Counted from the stretch's first letter, positions 1 to 6,243 are shown. The stretch: 11,822 nt of DNA from Cyclobacteriaceae bacterium (GCA_028289505.1 JANQPK010000077.1:1-11822); one strand, 5' to 3'. The notes: generated from the sequence alone by a model not told the origin. Numbers and translations are program-made.

Positions 1-264
1 TACAGGCCAAACCGCAGTTCGTCTTCGGATGCTATCAGAAACCGCAGTAACTATGGCCGAAGTAGCGCCCCTAGTAGGAATTATACTGCGCCACGACGCA
101 ACAGTGCTCCAAGCAGGAGTAATTACTCCTCGCCCAGTAGAAGCAGAAGCTATTCCAGTCCAAGTAGAAGCAACTACTCTGCGCCAAGTCGAAGTAGAAG
201 CGTCTCACCAAATAGGAGTAGTAGTATGCCAAGTAGGTCGAGCGGCGCGAGAAGTGTTAGATAA
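1..264 (+). CDS. C-terminal part of a Ser/Arg/Pro-rich repetitive protein (5' end outside window)
   Basis: Reading frame 1 is open from the window edge to a TAA at 262-264 and gives 87 residues made almost entirely of Ser, Arg, Pro, Asn, Tyr and Ala. Eight Pro-(Ser/Asn/Arg)-Arg units start near residues 24, 31, 37, 45, 54, 62, 70 and 77, spaced 6-9 residues apart and often followed by Ser-Arg-Ser or Asn-Tyr-Ser. Only one acidic residue (Asp10) is visible, so the tail is strongly basic and probably disordered. The start and any folded domain or signal peptide lie upstream, so I cannot name a function. A GC-rich hairpin follows the stop, which fits the 3' end of a transcription unit. A second frame is also open here (29-298), but its composition looks like a by-product of the repetitive codons. 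The reading of this frame as the real one is an inference from the repeat pattern and the hairpin placement. Confidence 0.7.
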   Translation, partial: YRPNRSSSSDAIRNRSNYGRSSAPSRNYTAPRRNSAPSRSNYSSPSRSRSYSSPSRSNYSAPSRSRSVSPNRSSSMPSRSSGARSVR

Positions 265-275
265 CATTCAATCAT

Positions 276-313
276 TGTTCCCGGCCTTGATAACCTGATG
301 GCCGGGAACATTT
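276..313 (+). terminator. GC-rich hairpin, probable terminator of the Ser/Arg-rich gene
   Basis: Positions 276-286 (TGTTCCCGGCC) pair perfectly with 300-310 (GGCCGGGAACA), giving an 11-bp stem and a 13-nt loop. It is followed by only a short T run (311-313). It starts 11 nt after the stop of the upstream gene and ends 15 nt before the ATG of the downstream gene. It is probably a terminator, but it could also be a leader structure affecting the downstream outer-membrane protein gene. Confidence 0.6.
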
Positions 314-325
314 AACCATAAAACC

Positions 326-1837
326 ATGAGACGTATAAATACGCTTATTTTAATAAGCCTGGGTGTAGTCTGTCTGAGTCTTACCCAGGTCACGGGCCAA
401 TCCTACAGTGATATTGCCCGAATAATGAGTCAACAGGATGTGAGTGGGACCGCTAGGATCCAAGCCATTGGTGGGGTAAAAACTGCACTAGGAGGGGATA
501 TCAGCGCCATTTCTGGTAACCCAGCTGGTCTAGGGTTCTACAACTCATCTGAATTTGCCATCAGCCCCGGTTACAATTTTATCAACAATAACTCCAGTTA
601 TCTGGGAACATCTGTTGGTAACGATACCGATAACTTTTTTCTGGCCAATACAGGTGCGGTCTTTCATATGGCCCCGAAAAACCAACGTCCTGGAGGGTTT
701 AAAGGAGGATCCTTTGGATTCGGGACTTCTCGAATAGCTAGTTTTAACAATCAAATAATCTATCAAGGGTCCAACACGGTGGAAGATTTTATTGATTTCG
801 CTGTCGACGAGGCCAATTTACAAGGTATGAACGGATACGATGATCCCAATTTACTGCCAGAGCTTCCATTCCTGGCCTTTCAAACCACACTGATAGATCG
901 TTTCTTTGACTCCAATTCCCCCGGTGATACTACCTTCTTCTACGATCGCAATATATACGACATCTTTGATCCTGGGCAGGTTGCTTTTCCCTCTGTTGAC
1001 TTTCCTACCTTACAGACGGAAACCATTACCAGCAGTGGGGGCCACTACACAACCAACATCTCTTACGGAGCAAATTTCGCGGATAGGTTTTACATCGGTG
1101 CTGCTATCGGGGTTAACTCCTTGCGGATGGAACAAGAAAGGGTCTTCAGTGAAGCACCTACAGATGCGGATTTGATTGATTTCACCCTGGTGGATGATAG
1201 ATTATTGGAAGGGACTGGTATTAATGGTACTCTAGGAATGATCGTCAGGCCTGTTAACGTACTGACTGTAGGAGTTTCTTATACCTCTCCAACTTTCTAT
1301 GAAATGAGAGATGAATCATTCCTTTTCATGTCCTCAAATTTCGAAACCGGGACAATTAGTGATGAAGTATTGTTTCTGCCATTGCGCTATAATTTACGCA
1401 CTCCTGGCAGGTTGAATGGCGGGGCAGCACTTTTTCTTGATAAGCTGGGCTTCCTTTCGGCAGATGTCGAATGGGTTGATTACAGTTCCGCTCAACTTAG
1501 TAGCGATGAGGTGGATTTCACGGATGTGAATCTGGACATCGACAATTACCAGGCAGTATTAAATTATCGGTTTGGTGCAGAGTTTCGACTTAAGGCACTG
1601 CGCCTACGAGGAGGCTATTCATTTCAAGAAGACCCATTAGATAATGCTGGTGGTGTTGATAGGAGCCGCGAATCCTTAACTGCTGGTATTGGACTTAGAC
1701 TTAAGAAGTTTTATGCCGATGCTTCCTACGTGCGTTCTACCTTTAACAATGCCGTATCACCTTATCCGGGAGCACTAACAGCTTTGACTGAAAACACCAT
1801 GGAATCTGCGGTATTAACACTGGGATTCAAGTTTTAG
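326..1837 (+). CDS. OmpP1/FadL-family outer-membrane beta-barrel protein
   Basis: The 503-residue product has a Sec signal peptide: basic Met-Arg-Arg, a hydrophobic stretch to about residue 22, and likely cleavage after Gly24 before Gln-Ser-Tyr. Just after it comes the hallmark of the Bacteroidota OmpP1/FadL/PorV-like barrels, Thr-Ala-Arg...Gly-Gly (42-50), Gly-Gly-Asp (56-58) and Asn-Pro-Ala-Gly-Leu (65-69). The rest alternates hydrophobic and polar residues as in beta strands, and the chain ends in Gly-Phe-Lys-Phe with the terminal aromatic residue expected of an outer-membrane barrel. Family members include long-chain fatty-acid transporters such as FadL; the substrate here cannot be told. 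The ATG at 326 is chosen because it begins the signal peptide; no clear ribosome binding site precedes it. No promoter is obvious in the 61 nt upstream. Its TAG (1835-1837) overlaps the stop codon of the convergent aroK. Confidence 0.88.
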   Translation: MRRINTLILISLGVVCLSLTQVTGQSYSDIARIMSQQDVSGTARIQAIGGVKTALGGDISAISGNPAGLGFYNSSEFAISPGYNFINNNSSYLGTSVGNDTDNFFLANTGAVFHMAPKNQRPGGFKGGSFGFGTSRIASFNNQIIYQGSNTVEDFIDFAVDEANLQGMNGYDDPNLLPELPFLAFQTTLIDRFFDSNSPGDTTFFYDRNIYDIFDPGQVAFPSVDFPTLQTETITSSGGHYTTNISYGANFADRFYIGAAIGVNSLRMEQERVFSEAPTDADLIDFTLVDDRLLEGTGINGTLGMIVRPVNVLTVGVSYTSPTFYEMRDESFLFMSSNFETGTISDEVLFLPLRYNLRTPGRLNGGAALFLDKLGFLSADVEWVDYSSAQLSSDEVDFTDVNLDIDNYQAVLNYRFGAEFRLKALRLRGGYSFQEDPLDNAGGVDRSRESLTAGIGLRLKKFYADASYVRSTFNNAVSPYPGALTALTENTMESAVLTLGFKF

Positions 1838-2364
1838 AGGATCTTGAGGGCATCGATAATCTGCTCCAAGGTTATCGATGATCCCTCCAAATGAATACGA
1901 GCTTGTAAATAAAAGGATTTTCGCTGTGCAAAATGTTCGTGCAGTTGCCCTAAAAGCTCTTTGGCTGTTTTATCTCTAAGTAATGGTCTTTCATCAGTTC
2001 CTTGTTGGGAAAGTCGTTGTACAATGACTTCCAGTGGTACCTGCAGGAATATGGTGGCTCCCATTTGATTCATATAGTCGATGTTACCATGAAAGCAGGG
2101 CGTACCTCCTCCGGTAGCCAATACTTTTGAATCAGGTTTCTCACCCAAAGTAACCAAACATTTTCTTTCAATGGCTCTGAAACCAACTTCCCCATCCTCA
2201 TTGAAAATTCGGTTGATATCCTTTCCAGCTTGTTCCTCTATGTAGTGGTCAAGATCAAAAAACGCAATCTGCAGCTTATCAGCCAAAGCCTTTCCCAAAG
2301 TAGATTTACCACTTCCGGGCATTCCGGTTAGGTATATATTTTTAGGGATTTCCATAGAATCCAT
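1834..2364 (-). CDS. aroK: Shikimate kinase
   Basis: Shikimate kinase phosphorylates the 3-hydroxyl of shikimate with ATP, the fifth step of the chorismate pathway, in the cytoplasm. Numbered from the ATG at 2364 (176 residues), the sequence shows the Walker A loop Gly-Met-Pro-Gly-Ser-Gly-Lys-Ser-Thr (14-22), Asp37-Leu-Asp39 and Phe62-Arg63 for magnesium and shikimate binding, the Gly-Gly-Gly shikimate loop (85-87), and the LID arginine in Arg126-Pro-Leu-Leu. Length matches the 165-180 residues usual for AroK. A TTG at 2370 would add two residues and overlap the upstream stop, and an ATG at 2355 would remove three; I prefer 2364, two bases after the TGA of the BT_3928-type gene. It is the last gene of a tight three-gene operon. 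Its last codons share a hairpin and the stop codon overlaps the convergent barrel gene. Confidence 0.93.
   Translation of the reverse strand: MDSMEIPKNIYLTGMPGSGKSTLGKALADKLQIAFFDLDHYIEEQAGKDINRIFNEDGEVGFRAIERKCLVTLGEKPDSKVLATGGGTPCFHGNIDYMNQMGATIFLQVPLEVIVQRLSQQGTDERPLLRDKTAKELLGQLHEHFAQRKSFYLQARIHLEGSSITLEQIIDALKIL
1846..1887. terminator. Hairpin at the convergent barrel-gene/aroK junction, possible bidirectional terminator
   Basis: On the plus strand GAGGG (1846-1850) plus CATCGATAA (1851-1859) pair with TTATCGATG (1872-1880) and CCCTC (1883-1887). This gives a 14-bp stem with a 2-nt bulge (1881-1882) and a 12-nt loop. It begins 9 nt after the stop of the plus-strand barrel gene and lies inside the last codons of aroK. 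No U tract follows on either strand, so intrinsic termination is uncertain; it could also protect the 3' ends of the converging transcripts. Confidence 0.45.
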
Positions 2365-2366
2365 GA

Positions 2367-3461
2367 TCAAAGGGTTGTCTGCATCATATCATCAGCTGAA
2401 GGGATATCCCGGAAATGCCATTTATCGATTACCGTTCCTTCTCTTAGCAGTAGCAACCCGGGGTTTGACCTGATCATAGTTTTTAAAACTGTAGCATCGG
2501 CAAAATAGTAAGGTGCTGCTAGCTGCACTTCATGTCTGAAAGCCTCAAAAGAACTCTGATCAGAGGCGGTTAACACCATTACCTTAACCTGACCTTCAAT
2601 CTTCTCGATCAGCTGATTGATTTGTTGGAATGCTTGCTGATTGGCTTTCTCAACAAAATGAACTACGATAATTAGCGTATTTCCTTCGAAAGTCTGTTGC
2701 GTGACGTCATTTCCATCAGTATCCCACACACTATAATCTGTAATGACTGGTTGTGCTTCTGGGTTCAGCAGTTTGATGTCCTTATATTGATAGGTGGTGT
2801 CACTAGGATAAGTCTCAAATTCGTAAGTCTCTCCGGCTTTCTCCATGATATACAGGTGGCGTAAAGGTTCGGATGGCTCCATTCCCATTGGTATGCTAGC
2901 ACCCGGTTTGTAAGCACGAAAGTCAATAAATGGAAGGTGTCGTATCGCATGAACCGATAGATACAGGCCAACTACGGTTACTAAACCAACCACCAGGTTA
3001 CCCAGGCCAGAGCTCAGCATAGGTCTTAGTTGATCTCGATTTGGGAAAAAAACTAAAATCAGGATTAACAAAACCACATCTTTGATAAAGCTCTCCCATG
3101 GGGTCAACTTGATGGCGTCTCCAAAACAACCGCAATCAGTAACTTTATTGAAATAGGCAGAATAAAACGTCAGGAAGCTGAAGAAAAGTATTAGCAACAA
3201 TACTACCCAGGTGGTAACAGGCATTCTATAATTGATCAGTACTGCAACGCCCAATACTACCTCCAGCACTACCAGAATAACTGACAACTGTAAAGAGAAG
3301 GGTTCTAGAACCCCGAAGACTGGGGCAATATCACTGCTAAAAACCGTAAAATACTCCTCCAGCTTAATAGCAGTTCCTACTGGATCATTGATCTTTATTA
3401 ATCCTGAAAAAATAAATAACCCTCCAACCAGGACACGAGCTATACGGATCAACCAGGTCAT
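2367..3461 (-). CDS. BT_3928-family membrane protein (DoxX/MauE-like domain with thioredoxin-like C-terminal region)
   Basis: The 364-residue product begins with about five membrane segments (roughly 5-23, 57-77, 82-103, 124-140 and 153-172), the layout of DoxX/MauE-like membrane proteins. A Thr-Asp-Cys-Gly-Cys-Phe-Gly-Asp motif (108-115) sits after the third segment; this paired-cysteine motif is typical of the family and suggests a thiol or quinone redox role. The region from about 260 to 352 alternates strands and helices like a thioredoxin/TlpA fold and includes Asn-Pro-Gly (333-335) and a late Gly-Thr-Val-Ile-Asp-Lys-Trp strand, but it contains no Cys-X-X-Cys and no cysteine at all. I recall the family as restricted mostly to Bacteroidota and usually next to a DUF1599 gene; its biochemical role is not established. 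The ATG overlaps the TGA of the DUF1599 gene by 4 nt (ATGA), indicating coupled translation. Confidence 0.85.
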   Translation of the reverse strand: MTWLIRIARVLVGGLFIFSGLIKINDPVGTAIKLEEYFTVFSSDIAPVFGVLEPFSLQLSVILVVLEVVLGVAVLINYRMPVTTWVVLLLILFFSFLTFYSAYFNKVTDCGCFGDAIKLTPWESFIKDVVLLILILVFFPNRDQLRPMLSSGLGNLVVGLVTVVGLYLSVHAIRHLPFIDFRAYKPGASIPMGMEPSEPLRHLYIMEKAGETYEFETYPSDTTYQYKDIKLLNPEAQPVITDYSVWDTDGNDVTQQTFEGNTLIIVVHFVEKANQQAFQQINQLIEKIEGQVKVMVLTASDQSSFEAFRHEVQLAAPYYFADATVLKTMIRSNPGLLLLREGTVIDKWHFRDIPSADDMMQTTL

Positions 3462-4006
3462 GATTCACCTTCATTTAATTTAATTAAACAAAACACCGCA
3501 TAGTTTATCATATCCTGATAGTTGGCTTTAGTACCTTCCGATACCAGTGTTTTACCCTGATTGTCCTCAATTTGTTTTACTCTGAGCAACTTCATCAGAA
3601 TGATATCGGTGATAGAACTTATCCGCATATCACGCCAGGCCTCATCGTAGTCGTGATTCTTGTTTTCCAGCAGGCGCATCACCTCGTCCATGGCCTTATC
3701 GTATAACGGTTCAAGCTTACCATAAGGTATATCGAGCGAAGAACTTTCATCCAAAGACATTTGGATGATGGCAATGATACAGTAGTTTACAATTCCTATA
3801 AACTCGGGCCTTGTTCCTTCATCAACTTTTTGCTGTCCTTTCTCCTGAATAGATCTTATTCTTTGCGCCTTGATAAATATCTGATCGGTGATTGAGGGAA
3901 GCCTCAGTATGCGCCAGGCAGTTCCGTAGTCTTTACTCTTCTTAGCAAACAACTGTTTGCACTCCTCCACCACCTGCTTATACTGGTTAATTGTTTGGTT
4001 TATCAA
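3458..4006 (-). CDS. DUF1599 protein with two tandem domain copies
   Basis: The 182-residue product consists of two copies of one module. Copy A (about 8-83) and copy B (about 101-176) share Asp-Tyr-X-X-Ala-Trp-Arg (26-32 and 119-125), Ser-Ile-Thr-Asp (38-41 and 131-134), Glu-Gly-Thr (63-65 and 157-159) and Asn-Tyr (74-75 and 168-169). Both are predicted mostly helical and soluble, with no signal peptide. This matches my memory of DUF1599 (Pfam PF07659, renamed nucleotide modification associated domain 1), whose molecular function is not established to my knowledge. The gene opens an operon with the BT_3928-type gene (4-nt overlap) and aroK. The start is TTG at 4006-4004: the frame upstream runs to a stop at 4036-4034 without any ATG, and no ATG lies near the N-terminus, so a non-ATG start seems real. 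Confidence 0.85.
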   Translation of the reverse strand: MINQTINQYKQVVEECKQLFAKKSKDYGTAWRILRLPSITDQIFIKAQRIRSIQEKGQQKVDEGTRPEFIGIVNYCIIAIIQMSLDESSSLDIPYGKLEPLYDKAMDEVMRLLENKNHDYDEAWRDMRISSITDIILMKLLRVKQIEDNQGKTLVSEGTKANYQDMINYAVFCLIKLNEGES

Positions 4007-4045
4007 CTTTTGTCTAAATTTAGAGAAACCTAATTAGGGCTGGAT
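4007..4045. promoter_or_regulatory. Divergent promoter region with two perfect palindromes
   Basis: This 39-bp gap separates the divergent DUF1599 operon and folP. It holds a 12-bp perfect palindrome, TCTAAATTTAGA (4013-4024), and 4 bp further a 10-bp perfect palindrome, CCTAATTAGG (4029-4038). The core TAAATTTA (4015-4022) reads as a TAnnTTT-like -7 element on both strands, one base off TAnnTTTG. A TTTG at 3994-3997 could serve as a -33 element toward folP, with a 17-nt spacer. On the minus strand TAGGTTTC (4032-4025) is another one-mismatch candidate. The palindromes could also be operators. This is pattern evidence only. Confidence 0.4.
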
Positions 4046-4918
4046 TTGATAACGAAAGTTACCCCTTTTTCGTCAAAAAAAACACTGAACCTGAGCGGAA
4101 AACTGCTTCAATTGAACAACCCATTGGTGATGGGAATACTCAATATCACCCCTGATTCCTTTTACCAAAGCAGTAGGTATCAGAACAATGAAGAGCTGAT
4201 CAAGAAATTAGATCAGATGGTTCAGGAACAAGTGGATATCGTGGATATTGGAGGGTATTCTTCCCGTCCAAATGCCAACGATATTCCTGTAATGGAAGAA
4301 ATAAATCGTGTGGTACCTGCGATTACAGCATGTAGGTCCCACGCTCCTTCGTTGCCCATATCAATAGATACTTTTCGGTCAGAGGTAGCTGCCGCTGCCC
4401 TTGATGCTGGAGCGGATATGATCAATGATATTAGTGGTGGGAGCCTTGATAACCATATGTTTCAACTGGTAGCCGATCGTCAGGTACCCTATGTACTAAT
4501 GCATATGAGAGGCAATCCGCAAACTATGAGCGGAGAGACCGATTACCAAAACCTCATCACTGATATTATGATGTACTTCAGCCAGAAAATAAGCCTTCTC
4601 AAAGACATGGGTGTAAATGATATCGTAATCGATCCGGGATTTGGCTTTGCTAAAACCATTGAACAAAACTTTGAGTTGCTGAGAAATCTGAACTACTTCA
4701 ACGAATTACAACTCCCAATACTGGCAGGCCTTTCAAGAAAATCTATGATCTATCGCACGCTAGGAGGTACGGCTCAAGAGGCACTAAATGGGACTACGGT
4801 GTTAAATACCATCGCCTTATTGAATGGCGCTTCCATCCTACGAGTACACGATGTGCTGGCTGCACGCCAGGCCATCACATTATATGCCAAAACCTACCCT
4901 AGTGTCAATAGCTCATAG
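4046..4918 (+). CDS. folP: Dihydropteroate synthase
   Basis: DHPS condenses 6-hydroxymethyl-dihydropterin diphosphate with p-aminobenzoate to form dihydropteroate in folate synthesis; it is the target of sulfonamides. The 290-residue chain carries all the usual TIM-barrel motifs in order: Asn-Ile-Thr-Pro-Asp-Ser-Phe (33-39), Asp-Ile-Gly-Gly-Tyr-Ser-Ser-Arg-Pro (67-75), Ile-Asp-Thr (107-109), Asn-Asp-Ile-Ser-Gly-Gly (127-132), Met-His-Met-Arg-Gly (152-156), Asp-Pro-Gly-Phe-Gly-Phe-Ala-Lys-Thr (196-204), Gly-Leu-Ser-Arg-Lys-Ser (228-233) and Arg-Val-His-Asp (266-269). The second motif has Tyr-Ser-Ser where many bacteria have Glu-Ser-Thr, a variant I associate with Bacteroidota. The start is TTG at 4046: the frame closes at a TAA at 4031-4033, and the first ATG (Met29) would lie right at the first catalytic motif. 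AGGG at 4036-4039 may be a weak ribosome binding site. It stands alone, divergent from the DUF1599 operon and convergent with kbl. Confidence 0.94.
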   Translation: MITKVTPFSSKKTLNLSGKLLQLNNPLVMGILNITPDSFYQSSRYQNNEELIKKLDQMVQEQVDIVDIGGYSSRPNANDIPVMEEINRVVPAITACRSHAPSLPISIDTFRSEVAAAALDAGADMINDISGGSLDNHMFQLVADRQVPYVLMHMRGNPQTMSGETDYQNLITDIMMYFSQKISLLKDMGVNDIVIDPGFGFAKTIEQNFELLRNLNYFNELQLPILAGLSRKSMIYRTLGGTAQEALNGTTVLNTIALLNGASILRVHDVLAARQAITLYAKTYPSVNSS

Positions 4919-4936
4919 GTTATGTTTAACCCATGA
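4913..4936. terminator. Small hairpin between convergent folP and kbl, possible bidirectional terminator
   Basis: TCAT (4913-4916) and GGTTA (4918-4922) pair with TAACC (4927-4931) and ATGA (4933-4936) around a 4-nt loop, with one mismatch (4917/4932). The structure fills the 18-bp gap between the two stop codons and takes in the folP stop. No T run follows on either side, so terminator function is tentative. Confidence 0.35.
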
Positions 4937-6127
4937 TTAGTTGACAACTCCAAGTTCCCTGCCCGCGGTTATAAACGCTGCTATTGCCTGGTCCAGATGC
5001 TGCTTTTCGTGGATAGCAGAAATCTGAACCCTTACTCTAGCCTGACCCTTGGGTACTACCGGATAATAAAAGCCAATCACATAAATCCCTAGTTCTAATA
5101 AACGTTTCGAAATTTTTTGCGAAAGCACCGCATCGTATAGCATGATAGGCACGATAGGATGTGCTCCCGGTTTAAGGTCAAATCCAGCTGCGGTCATTTC
5201 CTCTCTAAAGTACCTGGTGTTTTCCTCTAACTTGTCGCGCAGTTCAGTGGTTTCACTGAGCATATCCAACACTGCTAAGGAAGCTCCGGCTATTGATGGT
5301 GCCAAGGTGTTGGAAAACAGATACGGTCTTGACTTTTGGCGTAAGATCTCGATGATTTCTTTATGCCCTGAAGTAAATCCTCCGGATGCGCCGCCAAGTG
5401 CCTTCCCCAGAGTTCCAGTAATAATGTCCATACGGTCCATGACGCCATGGTACTCATGAACCCCTCTACCGGTCGCACCCATAAAACCGGTAGCATGGCA
5501 TTCATCTGACATTACTAAAGCATCGTACCGTTCTGCCAAGGCGCAAATCTTATCCAATTGTGCGATGGTACCATCCATAGAAAACACGCCATCAGTAACA
5601 ATAATCCGATACCGTTGAGCGGAGGCTTGTTTTAGCTGCTCTTCCAGGTCTTCCATAATATTGTGCCGGAAACGATAACGCTGGGCTTTACACAGTCGAA
5701 CTCCATCTATGATGGATGCGTGATTTAAGGAGTCTGAGATGATGGCGTCGTCCGCGGTAAGCAGTGGCTCAAAAACGCCCCCGTTAGCATCAAATGCCGC
5801 TGCATACAGAATGGTATCTTCCATGCCCAAGAACTCAGAAATTCTTTTTTCAAGCTGTTTATGAATATCCTGGGTACCACAGATAAACCTCACAGAGGAC
5901 ATCCCATAGCCATGACTGTCAATCGCATCCTTTGCCGCTTGAACAACCTGGGGGTGAGATGAAAGACCAAGATAATTATTAGCGCAAAAATTGATCACCT
6001 CTCGTCCATCATCAGTGCGAATTACTGCTCCCTGAGCAGTAGTTATAACACGTTCCGATTTGAACAATCCAGCTTCTTTTAGAGAAGATAATTCTTGGGT
6101 AAGATGTTGTTTGAGTGAACTGTACAT
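4937..6127 (-). CDS. kbl: Glycine C-acetyltransferase (2-amino-3-ketobutyrate CoA ligase)
   Basis: This PLP enzyme of the alpha-oxoamine synthase family cleaves 2-amino-3-ketobutyrate with CoA to glycine and acetyl-CoA, the second step of threonine breakdown. Numbered from the ATG at 6127 (396 residues, against 398 in E. coli Kbl), the PLP lysine is Lys242 in Gly-Thr-Leu-Gly-Lys-Ala-Leu-Gly-Gly-Ala, with His136 in Asn-His-Ala-Ser-Ile-Ile-Asp-Gly and Asp208...His211 in Ser-Asp-Glu-Cys-His-Ala. The Phe-Cys-Ala-Asn-Asn-Tyr-Leu-Gly-Leu and Val-Arg-Phe-Ile-Cys-Gly-Thr-Gln blocks match Kbl rather than the related BioF, HemA or SPT enzymes. The frame runs on to a TTG at 6154, but that codon overlaps the -7 promoter box and the added residues are not conserved, so the ATG is preferred. 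It is divergent from tdh, which makes its substrate. Confidence 0.94.
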   Translation of the reverse strand: MYSSLKQHLTQELSSLKEAGLFKSERVITTAQGAVIRTDDGREVINFCANNYLGLSSHPQVVQAAKDAIDSHGYGMSSVRFICGTQDIHKQLEKRISEFLGMEDTILYAAAFDANGGVFEPLLTADDAIISDSLNHASIIDGVRLCKAQRYRFRHNIMEDLEEQLKQASAQRYRIIVTDGVFSMDGTIAQLDKICALAERYDALVMSDECHATGFMGATGRGVHEYHGVMDRMDIITGTLGKALGGASGGFTSGHKEIIEILRQKSRPYLFSNTLAPSIAGASLAVLDMLSETTELRDKLEENTRYFREEMTAAGFDLKPGAHPIVPIMLYDAVLSQKISKRLLELGIYVIGFYYPVVPKGQARVRVQISAIHEKQHLDQAIAAFITAGRELGVVN

Positions 6128-6151
6128 AGTGAGTAAGTTGATCTGCTGATA

Positions 6152-6159
6152 CAAAGATA
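6152..6159 (-). promoter_or_regulatory. Bacteroidota-type -7 promoter element for kbl
   Basis: Minus-strand TATCTTTG matches the Bacteroidota primary sigma -7 consensus TAnnTTTG exactly. It lies 24 nt upstream of the kbl ATG, so transcription would begin close to 6145 and leave a short leader. No TTG-type -33 element is visible at the usual distance, where the heptamer repeat sits instead. Confidence 0.55.
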
Positions 6160-6161
6160 GC

Positions 6162-6203
6162 AGTTATTAGTTATGGGTTATGAGTTATAAGTGACGAGTT
6201 ATG
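6162..6203. repeat. Six tandem 7-bp repeats upstream of kbl
   Basis: Consecutive heptamers AGTTATT, AGTTATG, GGTTATG, AGTTATA, AGTGACG and AGTTATG fill 6162-6203 (consensus AGTTATG). All but the fifth differ from the consensus by at most one base. The array starts 2 bp beyond the kbl -7 box and covers the -33 region of that promoter. The rest of the 150-bp intergenic region holds a small GGCCA/TGGCC inverted repeat near 6218-6232 and A/T-rich sequence before tdh. Confidence 0.8.
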
Positions 6204-6243
6204 GAGAGAAATTGCCTGGCCACCGCTTGGCCTCACCGCTATG

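Noticed and set aside
29..298. Open frame of 89 codons on the plus strand rich in Val, Glu and Ala
   Set aside because: It is the +1 shifted reading of the repetitive Ser/Arg codons, runs over the hairpin after position 275, and has no recognisable protein features. The frame ending at 264 has the coherent repeat pattern.
6128..6154. Extended kbl start at TTG 6154
   Set aside because: It overlaps the TAnnTTTG box and adds nine residues not seen in Kbl homologues; the ATG at 6127 gives the family length.
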